From: Elephas maximus indicus
Lineage: Eukaryota > Chordata > Mammalia > Proboscidea > Elephantidae
Assembly (NCBI RefSeq): GCF_024166365.1
Contig: NC_064831.1
Location: 23,116,768-23,180,767, forward strand
Direction: 5' to 3'
DNA length: 64,000 nucleotides
Position numbers and translations under genes: made by a program. Position 1 is the first letter of the stretch. Each line of letters opens with the position of its first letter. The notes below the pieces were generated by a model. It searched no databases, had not been told where the DNA came from, and worked only from the letters and a program-made list of their open reading frames with translations. Shown one piece after another: positions 39,248 through 51,954 of this stretch.

Positions 39248-42200
39248 ATTCCATATGGGCTCATTGATAAAACAGTAGTGTGACTGGGCTAAAAATTTAA
39301 CTGTCATCCACAGGATTGGTCATCTTGCCCACCTGATTATTGGGAATCTCTTCTACCATGTATGTCCTCCGATTGGCATACTCTATTTCCATCCACATAA
39401 CTTTCCATCCACATACCTCTTCCTAATATCTTCTTCCAGTTTGGTTCTTTTCAGTCCTTGGCAGCTGGAGAGCCCATTAACTATTAACCATAAGTTAGTA
39501 TAATTATGGATTTCAGGCCATCTCTCATTTCACATGGAGTTGAAAAACATGATATACTACTTAAAGTACCTCCCACTAGGTCTTTCAGGGCCACTTTTGA
39601 GTGAAGTTTTGTGCAGAAGCCATCCACTTCCAGCTGGTGCTCACATAACCTATATATCCATCTTTAATCCACACTGGAACTTTTTTCCTCCTGGATTAAC
39701 AGGGATCTGCACAATAAGTGTGGGCAGCAAATCTGTGGGAGCACCATGGGAGTTTGAGCTATTCATGCAATTTATTAATAACTTCTAGACATGAGAAGGC
39801 CCAATATTGTATATACCCTTTCTATTTTATTATGGTATGCTGTTGTGCATATCCGATTTCATGATTCAATGGATCAGATAATGCCCATGTATTCAGGATT
39901 GGAATATCAAGTTTCAGAGCCACGTGGTGTCTTATAGTCAGAAACTCAGTATATGTCAGGGGCCAGTGGCAAGTTAGAATCTGCTATTGAAAAGGAAAAT
40001 AGTTGCCAGAAGAGGGGAACATGGTCTTACTTCAAAATCTAGGTGTCTGTGCCCTGCTTCTCTTATTAGAGCTTTCCAAGGCCCCTGTATAGTATCTTTA
40101 TCTTCACCAGACACTTCTAATGTCATTGGGTTTACTCAAAGCTCAAGTAGCAGCATACGGGAACCTACTGCTGATCATTTTATTCCTCTGGGTTCAACTG
40201 CCAGCCTTACAGACAGGTTAACACTAATAAACAAGCCAGAGGAGTATATTCAAATGCGGTTTATATTGTCTGTAAAATGCAAAAAGCCCTACCAAGCATT
40301 GTGCTTCTTTTTTTTGTCATGAGTGGTATAAGGTACATCTAGGCTCGGATCACTAGATGCCTAAAAACATAACCTTCCAGGGGTTTTTCTCTCACCCTTT
40401 GTCACATGTATTTTTTATAAGGCATCAAGTGGGATTGCTACTTCTTCGTCATCAGGTCCAAGGGTATCAGTTTAGGTTTCAATAGAATATCTGGTACAGA
40501 GTAATTTTTGTACCTCTCTTAAATATATGTTGGGATATAACTCTTATTATGTACCTAGAGACAAAGTTGGGTTGGAGAAGAATTAGCTTCAGTTTTGGGA
40601 GCAACTGTCCCATGTGTAGTCATTATTATTATTAATTTTCAGATATGGGATGGTTCCCTCAGAGAGCTGAAAGAGCTGCCTCTTCTTGCACAATGAGTTT
40701 TGGGGACTTTGGAGTTTCAAAACCCTTATCCTAATCTGAATCTGTCTGAATGTCCTAATTCTATAAACGATTCTACTCCATCCCCACCAGGACACTTATA
40801 TTAAAGGCCTGGAGGAGTACAGAATTTATCTGTCATCGCAAATTCTGGTCCCTTAAGATCAGAGCTTAGGTTTACCCCTAAGCTCTAAATGTGATGCAAG
40901 TACAGGACAGAAGTACTCATTCAAAGCTTTGAGGAGGCTTTCTGATTCCCCATACACATTGTTAATCCTATACTCATAGGTTTTTAGTTCTTGTATTCCC
41001 TATATTTTTTGTTTGTTCGTTTGTTTTGTTGTTGTTGTTTGTTCGTTTTCTACAGCTTTCAAAGAAGAAACTGAATAGGTTCAATATTTAAAATTGCTGC
41101 TGTTGACATAGCAGCTAAGTGCCAAGATTTCCTGATTTGCCTCCAGCTCCATTTCATTCCCGGCTACCGACAGAGAAAACTTTCATAATCATGATGCCAC
41201 CATCTGCCATAGATTGCCCAGGTCCCATATCCCCCTTGGTAAGAGCACATCCCTTGCTCCTCAAATATTTGAGCAACCAAATTCCTAAATCCAATTGTAA
41301 AGCTATGTTTCCTAGGGCCACTTTGAGCACCAGTTACTGTATGTCTGGATCCCAAAAGAAAACAGATGGTACATTCAATTAGGATGATCCAAGAAGATTT
41401 TACTTACAAAAGTGTGTGTGAGTGAGGTGAACCACAAGAGATAGTGCAATAAGACAGGGATATTAGAGCAAAGATGTCAACATCCTTAGGGCTGAAAGGG
41501 GATGAGAAAGGTATCTGTTACCTGAACCCAGAAAGAGTGTCATATAGAAGAGGCCATCTTGCACAGTAATCTTTGGTTGAAGGACACAGATCACCTGAGG
41601 TGACCTATTAGGAAGAAAGCTAGAGGGAATAAAAATCCCTACCTCACTCTGCTTTATTCCTTCTGACTAGGCTTCCTATTGGCTGAAGTCAACTGAACGT
41701 CAGAGTGAAGGCATTCCATTTATGTAGTCTGTACAGGTCAATCTCCTGGGGCAGAAAGCAAGGTAGAGAAGGATACATAGTGGATTTGAAGAAGAAATGG
41801 AATATACTGGTCAACATGGTAATTCTTGCTTAAGCCTAAAATAAGATTCAGAAGAATTTTAGAATATAAGATGAACTGCTAGGAAAGACATCAAGAGTTG
41901 AATTGAATAACAAATATAGGATGGGGAAAAGTTGTTTTTCATTATCAGTGGTGGGTTGGTAGATTAATTGCTTCATTGTTTTGTTTTGGGAGATGTACCT
42001 GGACGAACGCAAGAGAAGAGAAAGACAGTACGGTGTCTGTCTTAGGTTCATATCTACTGATTAAACATTTAGAGAGAAGAGGATGATAAAGAAAATGATT
42101 TCACAAGGGTCTCAGGCAGATACTGTGGCACAATTCAGTTTTGGATCCTCACTCATCATACCTGCTTTGATCATGGTTTGACCATATCAGAATGAAGATC

Positions 42201-42900
42201 CAAGGAATTCTAGGCTACTCTGGCAGCTTGACATTTTACCACTATAGAAACACCTTATAAAGTACATAGATATTCTCACAGATGTCACCAGTATCAAGAG
42301 GCAGGGAAGATACAAACCTAAAATTACTTAATAAGAATAAGATATTAATGAGGGAACCAGAACAGAAAAACCGTAGAAGACTGTTAGTGAACACATGTGA
42401 GACAATTCCAGAGACTCCCAGGAGTATGAGGAAGAATTAGTTGGGGCTAAGTGTATTTTGCAGATGGGACCAAGAGCCAGTGAAATTTTGAATATTATCA
42501 TTAAAAATTACCCTTGAATCCACACTCTGAGGAGACCTGAAGGAACTCAGTTGGCACGGTTGAGGTCAGTCTTTAGAGGATCTGGCTACCTTTCCTACAG
42601 AACAAAGCTAGAAATGTGCCTGGCCTTCTGACCTGACTGTCTATGTTATAACTTTATTAAGAATACAGTCTTAGTTTAACAGCTAGAAAAACCAAGACTT
42701 GTTTTCAAGTTTTTTCAAGTTTGTTTGCCTTGTTCTCAGCAATGAAGAAGCATAAAAAATTTACCCTTTCATAGATTTTTGTGGAATATAACAAATATTA
42801 TACAAGTGAAACTTTTTTTTTTACAAGAACAGTTATCTTTAAGGAGTCCTAAAATAGCCAACCCCCAACAAACACAGGTATGTCTCTCTTAACATCCCCC
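39248..42900. other. Unclassified, probably old retroelement DNA
   Basis: Moderate-GC sequence starting at the RTE breakpoint. Its texture suggests old interspersed repeats, possibly decayed antisense class III endogenous retrovirus internal sequence around 39250-41400, but no motif fixes the family and no intact frame exists. Toward 42900 the sequence is unremarkable. A repeat-library search would decide. Confidence 0.3.
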
Positions 42901-43104
42901 TTACTTGCTGTGAAATAGGATGTCATGATTTGGATGTTGTGTGAACACCATATTATATATAAGAGAGAGGTGAGCAAGATGGTCATCAGTCAGGCCAGGG
43001 TCCACGTTGCCACCACCACACCGAGAACCTGCACAAAAACTTTGACTCTGCTGCCGATCCCGCAGTCTCCATCCGGTCTCTGATGGAGTGCACATTCACT
43101 GTCC

Positions 43105-44612
43105 AGCCATTAGAAAAATGCAAATCAGAACTACAATGAGGTATCATCTCATCCCAGCTAAAATGGCACTGATCAAAAAAAAAAAAAAAAAAAAATAGAA
43201 AACAACACATGCTGGGGAGGACCAGGAGAGATTGGAACCCTTATCCACTGTTGGTAGGACTGTAAAATGGTACAGCCACTATGGAAATTGACATGGCACT
43301 TCCTCAAAAAACTAAAAATAGAACTACCCTATGATCCAGCATTCCCACTCCTAGTTGTGCCCTAAAGATCTAATAGAAGTGACATGAACATATATGTACA
43401 CACCTACGTTCATTGCAGCATTATTCACAATAGCAAAAAAAAAAAGGAAACAACCTAAGTGCTCATCAATGGATGAATGGATAAGCAAAATGTGGTATGT
43501 ACGTACAATGGAATACTAAACAACCATAAAGAGCAATAATGAGTCCACAAAACATATAACATGGATGGACCTGGAGGACATAACGCTAAATGAAATAAGT
43601 CAGTTGCATAAGGACAAATATTGCATGATCCCTCTTTTATAAGAAGACAAGAATAGATATATATAAAGAGACCAAAGTTCACTGATAGTTACCAACAAGG
43701 GGTCAGGGGGAAGGAGGAATCACGTTCTACATCACAGACACTTGTTATTTTTGACGATGGGAAAAGTGGCTCCAAATATGGGTGTAGTGAGCACAGCTTG
43801 ACCAAAGTAAATGATGTCACTGAGAAGTGCTCAAGAGAAAAGGATGCTTGTACTAAAGAATGTGACCTATATAATTTGGCAACAATTCCAACAAAGACCA
43901 AATAAAGAGTGAATTGTCACATATGTGCGTGCATTTGCATAGAGGATGTATGGGTAGGTACAGGTGTATACGTACGTGTGCACAGATCTGTATGTATCTA
44001 TATATACTTGTAAATACAGATATGTGTGTGCTGGCGCATACATTCATATTCACACAACTACAGACATTCCTCAGAGATAATCAAACACCTTATGAGATCA
44101 ATTTTCTAGGTTTGAAGGCTTAGGACATCAGTCAATTGGCATGATATAGTTCACAAAATTCTTGTTCTGCATCCTATTGAAGTGAGTAGTGTCTGGGTTT
44201 TAAAAGCTTGTATGTGGCCATCTGAGATACAACTACTGATCTCTACTCGTCAGGAGCAAAAGAGTAAGAAGGAAAACAAAGTCTCAGAGAAGAAGCAAGT
44301 CTACAAGGCTAATAGCCTCCATGAGCCTCGTCTATCCTGAAACCAGAATAACTAGATGGTGCCAGACTACCAAGCATTCTCACCAGGATGACAATAGACG
44401 GTCTTGGAGAGAAATAGGAGAAAAATGTAGAGCAAAACTCAAATTCTTAAAAAAAAAAAAAAAAAAAAGCCAGACTAACTGAACCAGTTGAGACCAGTGG
44501 ACTCCCTGAGACTATTGCACTGAGATACTCTTTAAACCTTGAACTGAAACTATCCCCTGAGATTACCTTTCAGTCAAACAACAAAGTGGCATACAAAATA
44601 AAGGGTATTACA
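43105..44612 (+). mobile_element. LINE-1 3' portion
   Basis: Begins in the typical L1 stretch AAATGCAAATCAGAACTACA, passes an A-run (43173-43194) and phrases such as CATTGCAGCATTATTCACAA and ATGGATGGACCTGGAGGACA, then a long afrotherian-type 3' UTR with a second A-run (44449-44468). No intact ORF2 remains. An AfroSINE follows directly. Confidence 0.85.
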
Positions 44613-44617
44613 TGTAA

Positions 44618-44750
44618 GTATGGAGCCCTGGTGGTGTAGTGGTTAAGAGCTAAGCTGTTAACCAAAAGGTCGGCACGTCAAATCCACCAGGTGCTCCTTG
44701 GAAACTGTGCAGGGCAGCTCTACTCTGTAGACTCAATGGCAATGGGTAAC
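44618..44750 (+). mobile_element. AfroSINE (internally deleted)
   Basis: TGGAGCCCTGGTGGTGTAGT head and AAATCCACCAGGTGCTCCTT; part of the tail is lost before ACTCAATGGCAATGGG. Confidence 0.88.
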
Positions 44751-45526
44751 GGGTAACTCTCAAAAAAACCCAACGATGTGAATTATGTATATAGTTTGAT
44801 ATCACTTATGCAAATTTTAAAATACTAATCTTTGCATATTTTTCCTTTAAGGCATTTAAAAAAAAATGCAAAGAAGCTGAAAATTATGGATGTTTATAGG
44901 TATGGATATAGATATCAAGAGATTGGAGGTGATAATTTCAATTTTATCTATAAGGTTCTAATTTAAAAAAATAAGAATGCATTCATAAATATAGTGAGGA
45001 AATTTATTGATAAAAAAGTTTAATAATGAACAAAATTTAAAGCAAATATGCCTAAAAGTTAAAGTGGTTGAATTCTCTGTGTTAGAATATGGGTCATTAT
45101 TATCTTTCCTTAACCATTTCTCTATTTTTTGCCACTCCCACCCATCACACACACTCACGTTTAAAAACATAATATAGGAAGATAGTTCAAGCCGCAAAAG
45201 AAAGAGGTTTTGCATAAGGTGGAGAAATGATCTGGGAGCATTTCTAGGGAGCAAGAAAATGCTGATTCTATCCCCATACCTCATATACAGTGAGGGAAAA
45301 TAAGCAGGGGCCACTTGAAATAGATACAGTTCCATATCTATTTCAAAGTTTGATATGTATCTTAAACAGTTCTCTAGAGAGTTCTGTTTACTCACAGGAA
45401 TGGAATACAGAAATATTAAGGATGTGAAGATTTTATTTATAATGCATAGGCATTCCAGAGGGCATAGAGAAAAACATATGGAAAGGTGGAAACTAGAGGA
45501 GGGTTGGGTCACAGGAGTGGACAAAT
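44751..45526. other. Intergenic DNA with a long non-ATG open frame
   Basis: A 198-codon open frame runs on the minus strand through most of this stretch (45554 down to 44958). Its first codon is GTG, it shows no domain, repeat or homology that I recognise, and no promoter or splice context. Treated as chance or old repeat. Confidence 0.35.
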
Positions 45527-45864
45527 TGTTACCGGAATGATTCTTGCCTCTCACTGGTCAAGAATGAGCAGGTAAGGCACGTAGAGTTTTCCACACAAGG
45601 AGGAAAGCTTTATTGAAGAGGCTTGCAAGAGGAAACAAGGAGGGCCTAGAGCAAAACTTACCCTCGTCTCCCAGAAGAAAAGATGGGCCTGGGTTTTTAA
45701 AAGTTCTCGAGTAGGAAAAGATTCATGTTTATTCATAGACACAGGCGGGGATATGTTAACTAAGGTGCCCGGCACAGCAGCTTTCCAACATGGCTCCTGT
45801 CTTGAAGGCTTCTGGGATTTGTAGCAGGACTTATTATGGGGTGTTGTGCCTGTGCAGTCTCTCA
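45527..45864 (-). mobile_element. Probable ERV1-type LTR (antisense)
   Basis: On the minus strand it runs from TGAGAGACTG to CCGGTAACA, with a polyadenylation signal in CTTCAATAAAGCTTTCC and GT-rich sequence after it, as in gammaretrovirus-like LTRs. No target duplication is visible and no gag/pol/env is attached, so the boundaries are tentative. Confidence 0.4.
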
Positions 45865-46944
45865 CTCCCAGGGTTCGATTCCCCAGCTGGGGCTGTAGCC
45901 TCTAACTGCCACTGGTGGAAGGTCACACAGCGGTCACAGGTAGATGTTATGGGGCATGTCCCTGGGACTGGTTTTTCTCCAGCTGCTTCTGAAAGGCAAC
46001 TTTAAAGAAGTTTGCAGGCTATTTTTTACCCCATTGTTCTGCAGAATGGCTTTGTTTCTGCACCCTGGCCCATTTCTTGTCACTTTGCAAATTTTAGGGT
46101 CTCTCTGTTTCCTGTCTTTAGTAAGTCCCTAGGTTCCACACCCAAACCCTTATTACCTCCTTGATAGTATAGCCTATCTCTCTTTTACTTGCTTCTCTAA
46201 TCACACCAGTCTCTTTGCTATTCCTCAAACAGGCACCCTCTGATCTCAGGGCCTTTGCTCCCTGTCTTACAATGAATGGACAGGAGTACTTGGAATTTGG
46301 GGCTGAGATCAAGAATGGCAAGTCATGAATAAATACTAAAGTGAGATATGCTAACGAGATAGGCTATTCTGCACGTCCCAAAAACCCCGTGGAGCACAGG
46401 AATGAGAATGAGTTGGTCCACGTGGAAAAAATTAAATTCAGGCTGAATTCTGTGTTCATTCAATGTACTAGACTAGGTGAGTAGGGAGGACTGTTTCTCA
46501 TGTGGGAGGCAGGAGGGATTCTCCACGTGTGGGATGATGGAGTGGGGGAGAGTATGGTTCCTTTTACGAGGAGGGGAAGAAGGAGCCTGGGGTATGTACA
46601 AGAAAGGGAGTATTTTTAAATGAACAAAACCACAAATAAATAAATGGAACAATCTGTTGAAACTAAGTTTTTCCCTGTGGGCTGTCTGGTTCATATCAAT
46701 TAAAAAAAAAATATTAGCACACCGTTATTTTATCTTTAAATAGGCATTCTGTCAAAGAGCTTCTAAAGTAACCTTAACGTGAAACTGCTCCGCATATGCA
46801 AAAAATAGCCTGTAAAAGACTTCAAAAAGGGCAAAAACACAGTGTGTCTTAGTTTCAAATAAAACACTGATGAATATTATTGCACTGTATATATGTGTGC
46901 ATATCTATGTATATATGTGAACATGATATGTGTGTGTATAAATA
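45865..46944. other. Intergenic DNA, no gene recognised
   Basis: The first ~400 bp may belong to the neighbouring LTR element; the rest is unremarkable unique sequence. Confidence 0.35.
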
Positions 46945-46997
46945 CAGAGTCTCTATGAATCTGAATTGACTCCGTGGCAGCAAGTTTGTTTTTTTTG
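46945..46997 (+). mobile_element. AfroSINE tail fragment
   Basis: GAGTCTCTATGAATCTGAAT, then TGACTCCGTGGCAGCAAG: only the 3' end. Confidence 0.55.
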
Positions 46998-47052
46998 GTT
47001 TGTATCTATACAGTTATATATAACTTCATATATATTCACACACACACACACG

Positions 47053-47215
47053 AATAGTTGCCTTTGAGTCCATTCCCACTCATGCCCCAAGTGTGTCAGA
47101 GTATAACTGTATTCCACAGGGTTTAAATGGCTGATTCTTTGAATCTAGATCACCAGGCCTTTCTTCTGAGGTTCCATTCAGTCAATTCAAACCTCCAACC
47201 TTTCAGTTAGCAGCC
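47053..47215 (-). mobile_element. SINE, antisense, diverged
   Basis: AGATCACCAGGCCTTTCTTC and AACCTTTCAGTTAGCAGCCT are shared with the AfroSINE and composite SINE bodies. Confidence 0.6.
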
Positions 47216-47639
47216 TAGTGTCTATCTATCCACACGCCTCAACTTAATCTCAACAGGTTGACTACAAAGCAAAGCAGGGAAATAAATACATTCTGTCTAT
47301 ATGATATATACACACTGACATCCCTGAAAGATCTTAAGAAGCTAACATAACATTAGCTCAAATTGCAAAAACACTTTCAATGGTACAGTAAAATGATCTA
47401 TTTTGGCATACTCTTTACATGAAGTAATTAAATTGCAGCTTCTCATCTGGCAGAGTTCAAATTTGTGAGGATAGCAAATACATTTTTTAATGAAATCCTT
47501 CATTAACAATTCTCTCATATCTTTTGGTGTTGGCCTCATTATTAATTATCATACAGAGTACATCTACAACTTTGTTCATTTAAGTTTTCCTTTGACAACA
47601 AGAAACACTTGAAGGCTTCAAAAGGCCTTATATGACAAA

Positions 47640-47870
47640 AATAGTTAACTATGTAGAGACCAATGGTTATTAGTGGTTACCAGGGGTGGGAGAGGGGAGG
47701 AAGAAGGAAAGAATTCTCTGGGAAGTAGTGAGCTTTTGTCTACCATGATGGGAAAATTAACATGGATTAAGGGCAATGATTACACAACTTGACTAATGTA
47801 ACTGATAACACAAAGTGGTACACCAGAAAAAGGACAAAATGACAAAAGTTGTGTTAGCATTACTTTACAG
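47640..47870 (+). mobile_element. LINE-1 3' UTR fragment
   Basis: Matches the L1 stretch after ORF2 (GGTTATTAGTGGTTACCAGG, ACTTGACTAATGTAACTGAT), homologous to 43690-43830. Confidence 0.75.
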
Positions 47871-48012
47871 CAACGACAAAACAAAACAAAAAAAAAAAAG
47901 TGTAGCTGTTGATACTGCTTAGGTATAACCAACCACTTTATGGAATTAGCTTTCTTAGTTCAGTGGCTTAGCATCATGATTTCTTGGGACAATTCAGTCA
48001 ATTGACCTACTA

Positions 48013-48223
48013 TATTTTTACGCAAAGAACACGTGCCTTCTACGTTTGTTTGTCAATAGCTCCGTCCCCCTCATGAGGTATTTTTGTAAGTATCATTATG
48101 TCAATTTTTTTTACATGTCGCTGTTAAAAAAAATTAGCATAGTGTGCTTATGAAAATACCTTGCAGGGGGAGGGAATGGTTGACAAACAAACATAGAAGG
48201 CACAGGTTATTTGTGTAAAAATA
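48013..48223. mobile_element. Palindromic element, MITE-like
   Basis: Two imperfect inverted arms of about 100 bp around a loop of a few bases near 48118. Ends TATTTTTACGCAAA (left) and TTTGTGTAAAAATA (right) pair with one mismatch; inside, GTGCCTTCTACGTTTGTTTG pairs with the reverse complement of CAAACAAACATAGAAGGCAC with one mismatch. Full palindromes of this size are typical of old non-autonomous DNA transposons. The family is not known to me. Confidence 0.65.
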
Positions 48224-48234
48224 AGGTAATATTG

Positions 48235-48735
48235 TTTTTAGAATTTTTGTTCTGCCTCCTAGTTCAGCGAGTAGTGCCTGGGGTCTCAAAAGCTTGTGGG
48301 AGGCCACCCGAGATATAACAATTGGACCCTAATTACCTGGAACAGTAGAGGAAGAAAGAGGCCCAGGAATAAGAGAGAATTGGACTGCAAATGTAAATGT
48401 CTCCTTTGCCATGAGACCAGAAGAACTGGATGGTGCCCAGCTACATTACTGAACGTTTTGATCAAGGACTCAATGGTGGAAAATGTGGAACAGAATTTCA
48501 GATTCTCATGGAATCCATACTTAATGGACTCATTGAGACTGGAGAAACCTCTGAAACTTTAAATCTTGAATTGATATTGTCACCTGAAGTCATCTTTAAA
48601 CCAAGAAACAGTTTAGCTCAATTAGTAAAAAATGTTTACCTTGAGCTTTGCTCTCTTTTGAAGATTATATGAGATAAAATTGATGACAGTACTCTAAAAC
48701 ATAGATGGTAAGCTTAGGGGGCAGTGAGCCTAAGT
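48235..48735 (+). mobile_element. LINE-1 3' UTR fragment
   Basis: GTCTCAAAAGCTTGTGGGAG and GAAGAACTGGATGGTGCCCA correspond to 44165-44385 in the larger L1. Two overlapping open frames of 80-88 codons here are not genes. Confidence 0.75.
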
Positions 48736-50009
48736 CAAAGGGAGTGAAATAATTTGGGTAGAGATTGCAACAATGGTGATATGATGTGAAGAATGTAAAA
48801 AAGTCACTGAATTAGTACATAGAAATTGTTGAATGACATACATTTCACTGTGTATATGTTTTCACCAAGAATGTTTTTCTTTTCAAGGCCTTTTAAAGGC
48901 CCTAAATATTTAGACTAAAATTTTAAAAATGGGACAAAGTGGTGCAGCATTTTCAAACTATCCATTTTTTCCATTCTTGAATTATGATGTTCTCTTCCCA
49001 GATCTCCTCCATCAAAGGGTATCCTTCCCTAGTTGAGACCCACTAGGTAGTAGATTAATTTATTTTTAATATCTGTCCAGAATTACATTTGTAATCTGTC
49101 AAATATTTAACAAATGTTTCTTGTATAAATGAATGCATATTGTGGCTGTACTTTAAAATATATTGAATTAATGAGAGTCGAATATGATTTGATTAGTCAG
49201 GAGTTGGCCACAGACACTCCAAGTATGAGTTTAGAATGCAACATATTATCATTTATATAGAAATGGATTAATTGTAAAATTTTTTTAATTGAAAATAACC
49301 ATTATGTTCTGTAGTTGGATGACTGATCTTCAAAGGATGAGAACACAGTAAAACACATTATTACAATTATATTGAACACAATTTAGTATTCCCGTCATGT
49401 TTCAGAAAGGACTCCACAATCATGCAGTTTTCCAGGATAATAGTTAAGAGTATTAATTATCTTCTAATGGTACCATACGTGTGCAAATTAAAAGAGATAG
49501 AGTTCAATTTGTATGGCATGTTTAAAATATCGTGGAATATCATGGAAATTCATCATCTTTTCCTTATTCTTTCTCAAAAAGAACATGAAATAGTCTCATT
49601 TATTCACATTATTCTTTTTAGAGAATAAATGTAAAATATGACCCTTAAAATGTACATTCTGAGTTTTTGGAATTATTATATTTTATTTCCCAAAACCTAA
49701 TTTTTTCTTTATCATGAACCCCAAATAAGAATTCCAAAGACTCCTTACTCATCCCAAGAATATTATAATGTGCAATTTACAGTTTCTTCTTATGCTCCCG
49801 TCCTTATTTTATATTCCAAATTAATATCAATAATTATGAATTCTAAGAGATCTAAAAAATAGAGGTAATACACATCTGTTACCAGAATGTCAGAGCACTT
49901 CACACTTAACGCCCGTTATTTCAGGAAAACCAGAAGGAATTTGAACAACTGAAGCACGTCGCTAGTAGCAGTTTTGATACTAGAAGTGGTAGTAACAGCA
50001 GTATCAGCA
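48736..50009. other. Intergenic AT-rich DNA
   Basis: No gene or recognisable repeat. Confidence 0.45.
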
Positions 50010-50318
50010 GCCGTTGCTGATAGTTGCCGTGGATTCGGCTCTGCTCGCGGAGAACTTAGGTCCGACCACACGTTGCGCTCTTGTATCATCTCCACAATGG
50101 CCAGCATGTTGGAGCCTGTTCTGCTAACCGTCTCACTGAGGGCCTCCCGCACCCTCCTTGGCCCTGTAACTCACAAGAACGGTCTCCTCCTCTAGCGATT
50201 GACCTCCCCTGATGACATACCGAGGACAAGCAGGTCAGACAATCTTCTGTTGTGGCCTATAAGGTTTTCATCTGCTAATTTTCTGAAGTAGATCACCAGG
50301 CCTTTCTTCCAAGAATAT
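50010..50318 (-). mobile_element. Old RTE/SINE-like fragment, antisense
   Basis: Parallels the antisense RTE 3' end (GTTGCTGATAGTTGCCGTGG, CACAATGGCCAGCATGTTGG, TCACTGAGGGCCTCC) and then the SINE body (AGATCACCAGGCCTTTCTTC). CpG content is unusual for this neighbourhood. Confidence 0.55.
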
Positions 50319-51359
50319 TATCATTTGCAATGTAGAATTCTTTATTATACTCCTCTCTTTAACTTATCTTACCTTCTAAATTGGTAACAGTGATTATGAA
50401 TGTGAAGATATCTAAAAAGCAGAAGTAATATGCTGGCATATTAGTAGTAGTAGTAGTAAGAGTTAACGCTAGATAATAAAACCATAATTTATTGCCTACT
50501 TATCGTCTGCTGAGCGCAATATATATATATATTAATGCATTGAATGCTCACAATTTTGTTCTGAGATTGTCATTATTATACGCATTTTAGAAATAAGAAC
50601 ACCGAGGCTCAAGGATGTTATATAATTTGCCAAGATTTGCAAAACTAGTAAGTGGGTTTTAGCCTAGACAGTCTGATTCCAAAATGCTTGCTTTTAACCA
50701 CTATAAAACACATTGTAAATGATCATTCTTATTTTCATTTCCTCCTTATAAATAGGATAATTGGGAAGAAAAGATTGGCATGATTGTAAATGGCAAACGA
50801 AGAACACTATCATTTCCAAACCAAGGGTCTTTCTACTATGCTGTCCTGCTTCCACATATGTTTACACATGACATTGGCTTTTTACTTAGTTGAGACTCAA
50901 ACTATTTTGATAGGATGCATGTCTCACATATATTTCTTAGGAAATTTCACATTTTTATTTGAATATTTAAACTAATCCTTCTAAACATTTGAAGGCTTCT
51001 AAGATGCCAGTGGACTAATTGATTTTTGAATGAAGGGGCTTTTGAACCTACAAATAAATGAACCAGAAAAGTACAGCTATGTTTAGAAAGAGGCTTATTA
51101 CAGTCCAAGGCAGAATTCATTCCCCTTTAATGAGTTCTATGTTATATTCTCCAGTTAATAGGCTGAAGATTATCTTTGTAATTGACAAGTCTGAAGATCA
51201 ATATAAAAAAACACCGTAGTTTGTTGGTAAAGCAAGCAGATAGGATGCTGCTGCTCTGTGCCCGGTTCATGTCCTAAGGCACAGACTTCTGAAAGCTCTA
51301 CATTGTGAGCTTGTAGTCCTCAAAGAGAAACCGACAAGGTGATTACTATTGTTACCTGC

Positions 51360-51740
51360 CATTTTCTTCCCACTACACTTTTAACTCTAGCAAACACTTA
51401 AAAGAACATTCCATAGGAACATACAACCGAGCAGAGCTTTACAAAAGCTAAAATAGTCTGCCTCTTCATGTTGTTTATCATCTCATAAAAAGGGGTTTCT
51501 GTCATGTGTCCTGAAGGGCACAGGAAACAATGCTAATTGACTAATAAAGCCCTTATTCAGTGAGATGATTGCTAAAGGACCTGTAATTTAACTGCAATTC
51601 TCACTAAACGATGGCCAGCACTGCCATGAGGCGGCCTCACTGTCAGTGACATTAATTGAACGGCAATTGCCTCAGGTGGCAAATTGGAGTTTACTGAAAA
51701 CGGTTTCAAGTTATAGGATTAAGATCAGATGGGGGTTTTA
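51360..51740. other. Candidate conserved non-coding element upstream of GRIA2
   Basis: Repeat-free sequence of balanced composition with clustered homeodomain-type TAATTG/TAATTA cores (for example CATTAATTGAACGGCAATTG near 51650). It stands out from AT-rich surroundings and looks enhancer-like. Conservation is suspected from texture only. Confidence 0.3.
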
Positions 51741-51773
51741 GTTAAGAAAATAGCATTAGCTAAAGTGCATTAC

Positions 51774-51941
51774 GGAAACCCTGGTGGTGTAGTGGTTAAG
51801 TGCTACGGCTGCTAACCAAACGGTCAGTAGTTCGAATCCGCCAGGCGCTTCTTGGAAACTCTATGGGGCAGTTCTACTCTGTCCTATAGGGTCACTATGA
51901 GTCCGAATCAACTCGACGGCACTGGCTTTGGTTGGTTTGAT
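51774..51941 (+). mobile_element. AfroSINE, full length, young
   Basis: Complete element from GGAAACCCTGGTGGTGTAGT to GGCTTTGGTTGGTTTGA, flanked by a perfect 13-bp duplication TAAAGTGCATTAC (51761-51773 and 51942-51954). The tRNA-like A and B boxes are intact. Best reference copy in the window. Confidence 0.96.
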
Positions 51942-51954
51942 TAAAGTGCATTAC

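Noticed and set aside
42940-43104. Possible processed pseudogene just before the L1 (open frame on the minus strand)
   Set aside because: The short frame matches no protein I recognise and partly translates the L1 and its A-run.
51774-51941. tRNA gene, from intact A/B-box-like sequence
   Set aside because: The tRNA-like head belongs to an AfroSINE with tail and target duplication; no cloverleaf is supported.
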